Below the pieces are notes generated by a model. The model was not told the DNA's origin, did not search any database, and saw nothing but the letters and a program-made list of their open reading frames with translations. The translations under genes and the position numbers were made by a program. 64,000 nt of DNA from positions 22,072,001-22,136,000 of the forward strand of contig OZ231127.1 in NCBI GenBank assembly GCA_965153355.1. Reading direction: 5' to 3'. This DNA comes from Flaccisagitta enflata. Lineage: Eukaryota > Chaetognatha > Sagittoidea > Aphragmophora. Numbering within the stretch: position 1 is the stretch's first letter; each line of letters begins with the position of its first letter. This document shows positions 34,611 through 45,338 of the stretch, piece after piece.

Positions 34611-34990
34611 CAGAAGGAACCATGATAAGAGGTGTGGAGGCACCAAAAGTTTTAGCACCCCCCCTACAGCCCGCAGTAGTGCTTTTTTTCCTTCACCCTG
34701 GGCAGCGGTGTATACCTTGGGTATAGATAAATTTTTTCATTCAGGTTTTTTTTAAGATTCCTTCTAGAATGGCTACAATTGATCCTTTTTATGTTAAAAT
34801 TTGAATATTCTTGTCACCCCTCAAAAATAGGAAAAATTAGAGATTTGGAATAGTTTCTGATGAAATTTATATTCACCTAAGGTATAAACCACTACCAAGA
34901 GTAAAAAATATGAGCAGTGGTATAAGTTGTAGCCTGTAGGGGGTTGCTATAATTTTGGTCCCTCCACACCTCTTATAATGGTTCTTTCTG
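34611..34990. mobile_element. TA-flanked MITE, 380 bp (type copy)
   Basis: The left end CAGAAGGAACCATGATAAGA and the reverse complement of the right end CAGAAAGAACCATTATAAGA continue on both arms into GGTGTGGAGG, giving inverted repeats of at least 30 bp. TA lies directly outside both ends (34609-34610, 34991-34992). The arms also share TTTTAGC/TTATAGC and a CCCCCCTACAG-type motif. Non-coding; Tc1/mariner-class by its TA target. Confidence 0.88.
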
Positions 34991-34992
34991 TA

Positions 34993-35440
34993 TACAGAGG
35001 CTTCGCCGCTTTTGTACCACTTGACATTCGCCCATTACGGGCTGCTGCCCGAATTCCCGAAACATGGCATCGATGAAGGATATTGGGCAGTCATCAAGGG
35101 ACAGATGGGAGGAATGATGAGAGAAATGATGAATTTGGAGTAAATACGATCTCTTTGCTTTGGAAAGACGAACCGGGCAAAACCTGAATGAAGGAGAAGA
35201 AGAAGAACAAAGAGAGCAGCAAGACTCATTGACGATCCACGCCACGGCACACACGCACGCACGCACATCCTATCCACTTCGCCTGACCTAAACCAGAGCA
35301 AAAAGTCGACCAGAGCTATGCGCCTTTTTGCGATGAAGTTGAGTTTAGTATAGTAAACATTCCTACAGTATACTTTGGAACGCATATGGATTGTATGGAC
35401 ATTAAAAAAAGCCATACAATATCGCGGACCACTTGGCTAC
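34993..35440. other. Unannotated intergenic stretch
   Basis: An ACGCACGCACGC run near 35255. Nothing else supported. Confidence 0.5.
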
Positions 35441-35512
35441 TTGGCTTTTATAATTAACTTGGCTTTTATAATTAATTTGGCTTTTATAATTAACTTGGCT
35501 TTTATAGTACTT
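35441..35512. repeat. 18-bp tandem repeat, 4 copies
   Basis: Unit CTTGGCTTTTATAATTAA. Confidence 0.95.
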
Positions 35513-35795
35513 CAACTCAACTGACTTTGGCTGATTTGCCTCTGTCTCCAAAACAAACCATTTATCATTTATCAATGCGTCAACCGACGATTAAATTGAA
35601 ATCAAAAGTCAAAAGTCAGAAGTGAGAAGTCCGACCTGCGCTGCGGTCAAAGGCGACAAATCATACGTTCAAAAACTAATCTTGAGCCGACCAGTAATTC
35701 TTTTTTTTTTTACTACGGAAAAATTAATTACATTCTAGCGTGCCGTCGCCATTCTTTAGTGGAAAAAACTTGGCAGAAGAATAGACGGGAAAGAC

Positions 35796-35915
<120 letters not shown>

Positions 35916-36486
35916 CTCCATTGACGCCTGTTTCAACCAGTCCCACGTGACCTGCGTGGAAAGGTCAGACACCCGGACTTCAAAGGTGACTCAGTAAACG
36001 TTACTCATTTCCATTAGTAATCTGTATGACAGTTAAGGGCCCATGCCTTATGACAATGGTACCTCCGTCATCGATGTAACTAACTACGGCAACCCTCAAC
36101 CCACGCCAAATTCTACTCCACCGTCAAAATGCCTGAGAAAAGGCCTCACTCGGTACAGCTCCAGAAACTACAGTCTAACCCCGCTCTAACGGACCCACCA
36201 CTGACGGAATTCCGCCTTTAATGGATATTGAGGGTCGCGATAGTACATAAGTTCAGCTTTGCCACTTGGGCATATGTGCAATGTGTTTCTGGAGACTTAG
36301 CAAGACCCAATCTAAAATTTTTGGGACCTAGGACAAGAAGAGCTACTTCCGTGTCACACCTTCTTCCTCCATTGTAAATATAGGAGTTTTATCTTGCTCT
36401 TCCTACTCCTCATACATTTCAATGTAAATATGGGGTGTGGCACAGAATTGAATGTTGTTATCTGATAAGGTTTTCTTTTCACTCAA

Positions 36487-36914
36487 CAAAACATTTCTTT
36501 GGGAAACACGTATGATGTTTTTATTAGATAAAAACGGGAATTTTCGACACTTATGGACGTGCCGTCTTCAGCCGTGACACAAATGATGGTAAATTGATAC
36601 ACGAAACAATGGGATCTCATCCTCAACAAACTTCGCCAAAAAATGGGACTTTGATGATCATCTGTGATAACTCATCGCGTTGGTGGCAGAGGGGCCAGGG
36701 ACTATCCCTTTTCGTGGTTTTTTGACCATGGTCACTTGTGATTGTAGATTGTTGCTCTTCTTCCTCTCTTCCTCTCTGTCTCTCTTCCTATTGACCTTCT
36801 TATCAATTTACCATCATTTGTGTCATGGCTGAAGACGGCACGTCCATAAGTGTCGAAAATTCCCGTTTTTATTTAATAAAAACATCATACATGTTTCCCA
36901 AAGAAATGTTTTGT
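36487..36914. mobile_element. Foldback with about 113-bp inverted arms
   Basis: CAAAACATTTCTTTGGGAAA ... ATTTTCGACACTTATGGACG ... ACAAATGATGGTAAATTGATA on the left (36487-36600) is mirrored at 36801-36914. The spacer is about 200 bp. Confidence 0.85.
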
Positions 36915-36999
36915 TTTCAATCATTATCTCTACCGTATGTGTAATGTCACTCAACCACTCATAAGATATATATGTGACTGCGCTCTATTTAATTATATA

Positions 37000-37546
37000 C
37001 AGTAGATCTCGTCTAGACTTGAGATAACGGGGGCAAGCATAGAGGAAAGACGTTTGAAGCTAGGGAAGCGATATTTGGATTATAGACTAATCAAAGGATG
37101 CTTAATTCCCCATGATAGCCGGTTGCCATGGAAACACATTTCTATGTATTCTCACTAAAATATCAATATTTTGAGAGATTTTTTCAGGGAACATTGCTTA
37201 AAATAAAATTTCCTACAACTTTCCCACAGTATGTTCTGTAAGCCGTTGCTAGGGAGAGTATCCATGTGTGACAACCCCTAGCAACCGCTAAACGAGCGAC
37301 ATTCTTACAGAACATACTGTGGGAAAGTTGTAGCAAATTTGATTTTAAAAAATGTTCCTTCAAAAAATTTCTCAAAATATTGATATTTTAGCGTAAATAC
37401 ATAGAAATGCGTTTCCATAGCAACCAGCTATCATGAGCAATAAAGCATCCTTTTATTAGTCTATGTTTCAAATATCACTCCCCTGGCTTCATTTGTTTTT
37501 CAACAATGCTTGCCCCCATTATCTCAATTCTAGACGAGATCTACTG
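37000..37546. mobile_element. TA-flanked palindromic MITE, 547 bp, nested
   Basis: Ends CAGTAGATCTCGTCTAGA are identical in inverted orientation and continue with GGGGGCAAGCAT. TA lies outside both (36998-36999, 37547-37548). Almost the whole element is one palindrome centred near 37265. A rearranged copy lies at 161-1113. Confidence 0.9.
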
Positions 37547-37717
37547 TATCTGAGTGGCAAAGCAAAATTTATGTTCTATCGCGGCCCCCAATAGACATAG
37601 ATTCAAAGCTCATTTAATTAAGTTTATTAGTTTCTATATAAACTGTAAAAAAATTCTATTTATAACAAAATAAAATTTATAAGCCCCTGGAATCCGTTAG
37701 AGCGGGATATTACTGTA

Positions 37718-38450
37718 GTAGGAGCGGCTGCGAATGACATCGAGTCCACTTATTCGAAACAAAGATTATTTCTGACGCACTTTTATGTCAATCTCTTATC
37801 AGCAGTTTCCGGTACCCAAGTTCTGTCGGAGCATGCGATATGAATATGAAATTGGCCTTCTTTCCGTCTGATTCTATGGTCAGAGATCGGCTGAAGGAGG
37901 AACAGAAAAAAAAGATTTAAAATCAAGAGACGAAATTACGAGCGATCGGCGATCAATGGGTGTTTTTTTGCTGACGATATCCTTAATTGGAGTTCGGAGA
38001 TTCTAACTCAGACGCGGCATATATTGTCATTATGGAATAATCCGAGATGATCTGATCCAAAGATGATCCACATCCACATGCAGACAATTTTAAATGGAGG
38101 CTTGATCGATTCGTCGAGACAAATTAAGAGGAGACGCGACAAAGTATTTAGAGAAGGCGACAACAATCGCCGTTCGTTCATTTCCATGTGATTTTCCCCG
38201 AGCACTTTCGCGGAGTTACCGTCTTTCCAGACGCTATCCCGTATCCGTATCAAAGGCCGTGTCTGTCTGTCGGCCTGTCTGTCAGTCACAGATAAGATTA
38301 TTACAGATTAGATTATTACTGAGTAGAATTACAGATCCAATGAATATACACTTTTTATTTTTTACCAGTAAAGGTGGCTCTCGCCGACCGGAAAAAAATC
38401 GTAAAATTGCTTTTATTTTTTTCAATTTTTTCTTTCTCCTTATTTCATTC
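37718..38450. other. Unannotated intergenic stretch
   Basis: No supported gene. The long frame beginning at 38259 is explained by repeats further on. Confidence 0.5.
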
Positions 38451-38459
38451 ACAGACCTG

Positions 38460-38712
38460 TGTGTGTGTTTGTGTCTGTGTCTGTCTCTCACCTGTCTCTC
38501 TCTGTCTCCATTCTTTGCTCCCTCCTTCTCTCCCTCCCTCTCTGCCTCTCTTCTTCCCTCCCTCCCTCTGTCCCTCCCCCTCTCCCTCCCTCTCTCTCCC
38601 TCCCTCTCTCTTTCCTTCTCTCCCTCCCTTTCCCTCCCCTCTCCCTCACCCTCTTTCTCTCCCTCCCCCTCCCTCTTCCTCCCTCTCCTTACCTCCATCC
38701 CTCTCCCTCTTT
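38460..38712. repeat. Pyrimidine-rich (CCCTCT)-like tract
   Basis: About 250 bases almost entirely C/T (CTCCCTCCCTCT variants). Confidence 0.95.
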
Positions 38713-38789
38713 TTGGGCAGCGGCCCCGAAGGGGAAGTCCTGTAGAACACAGGGGACTTTCTGCCTGTCGTGCGTGGTCCGTCCCCATC

Positions 38790-41420
38790 AGGCCTCAGGC
38801 CTCAAATCCAGCCTCTCAGGCCTCAAATCCAGCCTCTCAGGCCTCAAATCCAGCCTCTCAGGCCTCAAATCTAGCCTCTCAGGCTTCAAATCCAACCTCG
38901 CAAGCCTCAAATCCAGGCTCTCAGGCCTCAAATCTGGCATCTCAGGCCTCAAATCAGCTATCTAAGCTTCAATTAAGCCTGTTAGACCTTATTCAGCCCT
39001 CTCAGCCCTACCAAGCATCAAATCCGCATGCTCAGGCCTCAAATTCTTCCTTCCAGACATTAAGTGAGCCTCCTGTCAAGCTTTTAACCTCAGAACCCCT
39101 GTGTTCTACAGGACTTTGTCCCCTTCGGGGCCCGCCAAACCTCTCAGGCCTCTCAGGCCTCAAATCCAGCCTCTCAGGCCTCAAATCCAGCCTCTCAGGC
39201 CTCAAATGCAGCCTCTCAGGCCTCAAATCCAGCCTCTCAGGCCTCAAATCCAGCCTCTCAGGCCTCAAATCCAACCTCGCAAGCCTCAAATCTAGGCTCT
39301 CAGGCCTCAAATCTAGGCTCTCAGGCCTCAAATCTGGCCTCTCAGGCCTCAAATCAGCTATCTAAGCGTTCGTCCGTCCCCCCCATCAGGCCCCTCAGGC
39401 CTCAAATCCAGCCTCTCAGGCCTCAAATCCAGCCTCTCAGGCCTCAAATCCAGCCTCTCAGGCCTCAAATCCAGCCTCTCAGGCCTCAAATCTAGCCTCT
39501 CAGGCTTCAAATCCAACCTCGCAAGCCTCAAATCCAGGCTCTCAGGCCTCAAATCTGGCATCTCAGGCCTCAAATCAGCTATCTAAGCTTCAATTAAGCC
39601 TGTTAGACCTTATTCAGCCCTCTCAGCCCTACCAAGCATCAAATCCGCATGCTCAGGCCTCAAATTCTTCCTTCCAGACATTGAGTGAGCCTCCTGTCAA
39701 GCTTTTAACCTCAGAACCCCTGTGTTCTACAGGACTTTGTCTCCTTCGGGGCCCGCCAAACCTCTCAGGCCTCTCAGGCCTCAAATCCAGCCTCTCAGGC
39801 CTCAAATCCAGCCTCTCAGGCCTCAAATCCAGCCTCTCAGGCCTCAAATCCAGCCTCTCAGGCCTCAAATCCAACCTCGCAAGCCTCAAATCTAGGCTCT
39901 CAGGCCTCAAATCTAGGCTCTCAGGCCTCAAATCTGGCCTCTCAGGCCTCAAATCAGCTATCTAAGCCTCAATTCATTGCTCTCAGGCTTCAAATCAGTC
40001 CTCTAACCTTTCAAGCCCAAACTTATTACAGCTCTCTCAATCCACTCAAGCCTTGTTATCCCTCTCTTGCCCCAATTAAGCCTGGTAGACCTTAATCAGC
40101 CCTCTCAGCCCTACCAAGCATCAAATCCGCATGCTTAGGCCTCAAATTCTTCCTTCCAGACATTAAGTGAGCCTCCTGTCAAGCTTTTAACCTCAGGACT
40201 ACAGGACTTTGTCCCCATTGGGGCCCGCCTAACCTCATATTTTGCGTTTGTCCAAACCACCCCCCTATCAGGCCCTTCAGACCTCCAATCCAGCCCTTCA
40301 GGCCTCAAATCCAGCCTCTAAGGCCTCCAAACCAGCCTCTTTGGCCTCAAATCTAGCCTCTCAAGCCTCAAATCTAGCCTCTCAGGCCTCAAATCCAGCC
40401 TCTCAGGCCTCAAATCCAGCTTGTTAGGCCTCAAATCCAGCCTCTCAGACCTCAAACCCAACCTCGCAGGCCTCAAATCCAACCTCGCAGGCCTCAAATC
40501 CAACCTCGCATGCCTCTAATTAGGCTTCTCAGGCCTCAAATCTGGCCTCTCAGGCCTCAAATCAGCTATTTAAGCCTCAATTTATTGCTCTCAGACTTCA
40601 AATCGGGCCTCTAACCTTTCAAGCCTTAACTTTAGTATAGCTCTCTAAAGCCACTCAGGCCTTGTTATCCCTCTCTTGCCTCAATTAATCCTGTTAGACC
40701 TTAATCAGCCCTCTCAGCCCTACCAAGCATCAAATCAGATTAGGCCTCAAATTCTTCCTTCCAGACATAAAGTGAGCCTCCTGTCAAGCTTTTACCCTCA
40801 GAACCCCTGTGTTCTACAGGGCTTTGTCTCCTTCGGGGCCCGCCCAACCTCATATCAGCACTCAGGATTCAATCAACCCTCTCAAACCACCAATCATCCC
40901 ATCCTATCTTCAGGCCTTATATCCGCCCTATTAGACCTTAATTAGCTTTCTCATGCCTCAATCAGCCCTCTTAGCCCTACCAAGCTTCAAAACAGCATGC
41001 TTAGGCCTCAAATTTTCCCTTTTGGGCAGCGGCCCCGAAGGGGACAAAGTCCTGTAGAACACAGGGGGACTTTCGTTCGTCCGTTCGTTCGTTCGTTCGT
41101 TCGTTCGTGCGTCCCCCCCCACGCCTCAAGGCTCCTCAGGCCTCAAATCTGGCCTCTGAGACTTCAAATCTGGCCTCTCAGACCCCCAATCTGGCCTCTC
41201 AGGCCTCAAATCCAGCATCTCAGGCTTCAAATCCAGCCTCTCAAGCCCAAATCCAACCTCTCAGGCCTCAAACCTGGCCTCTCAGGCCTAAAATTAGGCT
41301 TCTTAGGCCTCAAATCCAAATCCTCAGGCGTCAAACCTGGCCTCTTAGGCCTCAAGCTAAGCCTCTCAGGCCTCAAACCAGCTATCTAAGCCTCAATTTA
41401 CCTTTAATCCAGCTCTCTTA
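38790..41420. repeat. 21-bp minisatellite
   Basis: Unit AGGCCTCAAATCCAGCCTCT plus C, variants TCTAGGCTCTC and CAACCTCGCA. Because 21 is a multiple of 3, both strands carry long false frames (ASNPASQ and LDLRPER repeats). There is a gap of non-array sequence in each higher-order unit. Confidence 0.95.
38961..39963. repeat. 621-bp higher-order duplication
   Basis: Bases starting at 38961 (TCTAAGCTTCAATTAAGCCT) and 39582 (same word) align over most of the unit, including CTTCCTTCCAGACATT and the half-arm. Partial third and fourth copies are at about 40075-40215 and 40680-40850. Confidence 0.9.
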
Positions 41421-41694
41421 AGCCTCAAGTCAGCCCTCCCAAGCTTCTGATGGGCATTCTAAGGCCTTACATCAGCCTTCTTAGACCTCAGTTTAGGCTC
41501 TTGTTGGCCTTCAGTCAGCCCTCTATTGCATCTCATCCACTTCTTCAGGCAGGACGAACGAAAGTCCCCCTGTGTTCTACAGGACTTCGTCCCCTTCGGG
41601 GCCGCTGCCCTGCTTCCCCTCACTCGAATTCACAATCACTCAAAGCAGGGCAACGGGTATCGCTGACCACATATTGCCCTTGGGCGACCTGTTC

Positions 41695-41862
41695 CCTCTC
41701 TCTCTCCCTTCATTTCCCTCCCTCTCTCCCACCTTCTCTCCCTTCCTCTCCCTTCCTCTCCCTCTCCCTCCCCCCTCCCCCTCCCTCTCCCTCCTTCTCC
41801 CTCCTTCTCCCTCCTTCTCCTTCCTTCCATCCCTCCCTCTCCCAACCTCCCTCCCGCAGCCC
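41695..41862. repeat. Pyrimidine-rich (CCCTCT)-like tract
   Basis: C/T-only for most of 165 bases. Confidence 0.95.
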
Positions 41863-42184
41863 TCTGCTTATTTTTATTGTTACTTAGGGCGCAAAATTGA
41901 GATCAATGAAAAATGAAGATTTTTTTTAAAAATACGAAAAATGTAAAAAAATAAAAAAAGATTAAAAAATTCATAGCGCACAAAGTTTTGGTCCGACAGT
42001 GCCCTGATTTTTTCCAGAGGGTGTAAAAAAGTGCCCTCTTTCACCCTGTACCAATTTCAACCCCAGCCTCGGGCGAGCCTAGTCTTGACTCAATTTCCTC
42101 AAAACACCTCAAGCAAAAATGGAAAAAATTAATTCCTAAGCGAAACTCAAAAAATCGAAAAACGTTTTTCGATTTTTTTCCCAA

Positions 42185-42330
42185 TAAGAACGTCATTTTT
42201 TGGCCGAAGCCTTCAAAAGAGATAGAGATAACTACTAATGAAATAACTATGATGTTCTTAATTTTGAGGCAATTTCAAGCCTTGATGTTCTTATAAACTA
42301 GGTTGTTATAAAAAAATAAAAAGTGTACTA
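42185..42330. repeat. Dispersed repeat shared with 59490-59610
   Basis: GAAGCCTTCAAAAGAGATAG, TTGATGTTCTTATAAACTAG and AGTGTACTA recur in order at 59490-59610. Confidence 0.7.
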
Positions 42331-42368
42331 TAAGAGGGGCAGCAAAATCGCTAGCACCTCTACCCACC

Positions 42369-42733
42369 CGGGGTGCCGATTCAGGGTAGCAGGGTAGCAA
42401 TGCTACGCGGCAGTCAAGTCGCCAGGTGCGGCAGGTGTGGCACTTGGTGGGGAAAACTGATCAAAATTGAAAGATGAGGATGAAGGAAAGGAAGAGAGAA
42501 GTCTAGAAGTAGAGAGGAGTCTAGAAGTATTCTAGAATAAAGAGCAAAATGTAGTGATAACCTTGATAATGTGAAGTTAAACCTGTTTTTACAATAGTAG
42601 GTAAGTAACATTAATTAAGCGTCAAAGGGCTAATTAAGTAAGAAAGCAGAAGGATTTTAGATGTAAAGAAAGTGCGGCAGCCTTCGTTGGCAAATCCTTG
42701 CTACGCGGCAGCCATACAGAATCGGCACCCCGG
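42369..42733. mobile_element. 365-bp MITE with 8-bp target duplication (hAT-like)
   Basis: Perfect 15-bp terminal inverted repeats CCGGGGTGCCGATTC, with CTACCCAC directly on both sides (42361-42368 and 42734-42741). Subterminal GCTACGCGGCAG is also inverted or repeated near both ends. The flanks without the insert (GGGGCAGCAAAATCGCTAGC ... AGCTCAGATA) match an uninterrupted inverted copy at 48028-48075. An 8-bp duplication points to the hAT superfamily, though other classes with 8-bp sites are possible. Confidence 0.9.
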
Positions 42734-42993
42734 CTACCCACAGCTCAGATAGGCAGTGCCACATGGGCAACTAAGGTAGCAATCAAACGATAAGCTCAAA
42801 ACAATTCTCATCATTGAGGCATTTTTTGAATTTCCATTTAATTTCTGAAATATTGATCATAAACAAGTTTAATCCGACAATTCTCTTAAATTATTTTCAC
42901 TATAAAAGGCCTGTATATCAAAAACTCGGTTGAATATAAGAAATCACCTTGATAGGCGGATAAATATTAGGATAAGATACTGGCCACTGCTTT

Positions 42994-44027
42994 TTGGGCA
43001 GCGGCCCCGAAGGGCTCTATGACCTATGCTTTCACACCCCCACCTCCAGGCCCATATCTCAGCCTCGAGGCTCAAATCCCAGTAATGAGGCCCATATCTC
43101 AGCCTCAAGACCTATATCCCAGTCTTGAGGCCCAAATCCCAGTCTTGAGGCCCAAATCCCAGTCTTGAGGCCCAAATCCCAACCTCAAGGCCCAAATCTC
43201 ATCTTTGAGGCCAAATGTTATCTTTGAGGCCCAAATCCCAGCCTTAAAGGATTTAGGCCTCAAGACTGGGATTTGGGCCTCGAGGCTGGGATATTGGCCT
43301 CGAGGCCGAGATATGGGCCTGGAAGTGGGTCGGAGAAGGAGGAGAAGAATAGTCGCAAAAGCATCAGATGGTCAGCGGTACCCATGCCCTGCCTAAGTAG
43401 TTAAGGCTTGAAGTTGAAGGGGGGAGCAGGGCAGCGGCCCCGAAGGGATTGATGACCTATGGTTTCACACATATAGGAAATTTTCTCCTCCTCCTCCGTC
43501 CCCCCCTCAAAGCCCAGCCTCAAGGCCCAAATTCCAGTCTTGAGGCCCAAATCCAAGCCTTAAGGCCCAAATCCCAGCCTCAAGGCCCAAACCCTAGCCT
43601 GGAAGCTAGGACCTTGCTCTCTAAGCTAAGCTGTGATTTGGACCTCGAGGTTAAGATTTTAGCCTTAAGGCTGGAATCTGGGCCTCCAGGCTAGGATTTG
43701 GGCCTTGAGGCTAGGATTTGGGCCTTAAGGCTGGGATTTGGGCCTTGAGACTTGGATTTGGGCCTCAAGACTGGAATTTGGGCATCGAAGCTGGGCTTTG
43801 AGGGGGGGAACGAAGGAGGAGAAGAAGGAGGAGAGGAGAAAATTCCCCATTTGTGTGAAACCATAGGTATTCGGCCCCTTCAGGGCCGCTGCCCAAAAAG
43901 GAGGAAATCCCCCTCAGTGAAAGCATAGGTCATCGACTCCTCAAGGGCCGCTGCCCTGCTCCCCTTCAATTATAAAGACAACCTACTTAAGCAGGGTACT
44001 GCTGACCATCTAACACTTTTGCCACTA
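42994..44027. mobile_element. Double-hairpin family 3, two units in tandem
   Basis: Unit one 42994-43330 and unit two about 43350-44027. Both have CTCGAGGCCCAAATCCCAG / GGCTGGGATTTGGGCCT cores that invert in the middle. Right arms (GGGGCCGCTGCCC) occur twice near 43885 and 43955. A leader TAGTCGCAAAAGCATCAGAT opens unit two. Confidence 0.8.
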
Positions 44028-44337
44028 TTAAGCCTATGGGGTACCAGTAATGGCGGCTGTCACCGTGAGGAAAAAAGTTGTAAACATTGGTCAATTTTCA
44101 TCAAACTATTTTCTTCAACCCCTGCATTTTTTTTTATTTGTTAAATCAAATCAAAAGCAGTTGTATGTATTGATTACATTGAAAATCAGATAAAAATAAA
44201 ACCCAGCCAAATGAGCTAGATGAGCTAAAATACTTAAAATCAATCAACCAAATATCCAACTATATTAACTGAAATGCTTTCTTGTGTTTACAAACAAAAT
44301 CAAAACATTTAGTCATACTACGATAACTCAACTAAAA

Positions 44338-44386
44338 AAGCTTCAAAATTACAGTCCCCGACTGGGGACTGTAATTTTTGAAGCTT
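44338..44386. repeat. Near-perfect hairpin
   Basis: AAGCTTCAAAATTACAGTCC and its inverse meet at a short GAC centre. There is one extra A in one arm, and stem length is about 22 bp. A repeat boundary is nearby, and no T-run typical of a terminator follows. Confidence 0.85.
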
Positions 44387-44529
44387 TCTCGTTGCGTTAA
44401 CGCAACTCGATCAGATACACGACAAGGCAGCAATTCCAAGCAATATTGTTTTAATGATGACATAACTTGATAATGATAACAATAGTGGATGATGATGATA
44501 ACAATGAATGATAATGACAACAAAGATCT

Positions 44530-44820
44530 TAAAAAAATATTTAAAAAATTTTAAAAAAAAATCTAAAAAAAAATTTAAAAAAAACTTTTAAAAAATTTTT
44601 TTTAAAAATTTTCAAGAAAAAATTTTAAAAAAATTTTGAAAAGTTTTAAAAAATTTTCAAAAAAAAAACTTGAAAAAAAATTTTAAAATTTTTTTAAAAA
44701 TTTTTCAAAAAAAATTTTTTAAAATTTTTTAAAAAAAAATTTCAAAAAAATTTCACAACAATTTCAAAAAAAATTTTCAAAAATTTTTAAAAATATTTTC
44801 AAAAAAATTTTTCAAAAAAA
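44530..44820. repeat. A/T homopolymer-rich tract
   Basis: Alternating A6-9 and T4-7 runs with few other bases. Confidence 0.9.
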
Positions 44821-44825
44821 TTAAG

Positions 44826-45338
44826 TAGTCGAAGATGATGACAGTAGTCGAGGATGATGATAGTAGATGAAGATGATGACAGTAGTTGAAGATGATGACA
44901 GTAGTTGAAAATGATGACAGTAGTTGAAAATGATGACAGTAGTTGAAAATGATGACAGTAGTTGAAAATGATGACAGTAGTTGAAGATGATGACAGCAGT
45001 TGAAGATGATGACAGCAGTTGAAGATGATGACAGCAGTTGAAGATGATGACAGCAGTTGAAGATGATGACAGCAGTTGAAGATGATGACAGCAGTTGAAG
45101 ATGATGACAGCAGTTGAAGATGATGACAGCAGTTGAAGATGATGACAGCAGTTGAAGATGATGACAGCAGTTGAAGATGATGACAGCAGTTGAAGATGAT
45201 GACAGCAGTTGAAGATGATGACAGTAGTTGAAGATGATGACAGTAGTTGAAGATGATGACAGTAGTTGAAGATGATGACAGTAGTTGAAGATGATAACAG
45301 TAGTTGAAGATGATGACAGTAGTAGAAGATGATGACAG
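44826..45338. repeat. 19-bp minisatellite, about 27 copies
   Basis: Unit GATGATGACAGCAGTTGAA (variant ACAGTAGTTGAA at both sides). The middle copies are homogeneous for AGC and the outer ones for AGT. Because 19 x 3 = 57, all three frames run open for about 190 codons on the minus strand; these are not genes. The array continues after the insertion, at 46604-46682. Confidence 0.95.

Larger units (their letters stand above)
36171..37715. mobile_element. TA-flanked element of 1545 bp with nested insertions
   Basis: The left end CAGTCTAACCCCGCTCTAAC and the reverse complement of the right end CAGTAATATCCCGCTCTAAC agree closely and continue GGA. TA lies outside both ends (36169-36170, 37716-37717). 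Subterminal words mirror too (GGGTCGCGATAG / CTATCGCGGCCC; TTTGCCACTT / AGTGGCAAAG). This is the signature of a pogo/Tc1-class non-autonomous element. It hosts a foldback (36487-36914) and a complete second TA element (37000-37546). Confidence 0.85.
38713..41690. mobile_element. Double-hairpin family 3, giant copies with 21-bp core
   Basis: Arms reading GGGCAGCGGCCCCGAAGGGG then CCTGTAGAACACAGGGG occur at 38715 and 41024. Mirrored arms ending GGGGCCGCTGCCC lie near 41563-41610, followed by GGGTATCGCTGACCA. Half-arms without the GCTGCCC end (CCCCTGTGTTCTACAGG ... GGGGCCCGCC) punctuate the core near 39100, 39720, 40200 and 40805. Confidence 0.75.

Noticed and set aside
38259-39365. 368-residue plus-strand open frame
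   Set aside because: Its second half is the 21-bp minisatellite read in frame (ASNPASQ, then LSGLKSS after a shift) and its first half includes a C/T-rich tract. The period is a multiple of 3, so a long frame is expected by chance.
41695-41862. Pyrimidine tract as a splice or promoter signal
   Set aside because: It lies in a repeat-only region with no exon nearby. It is a simple-sequence tract.
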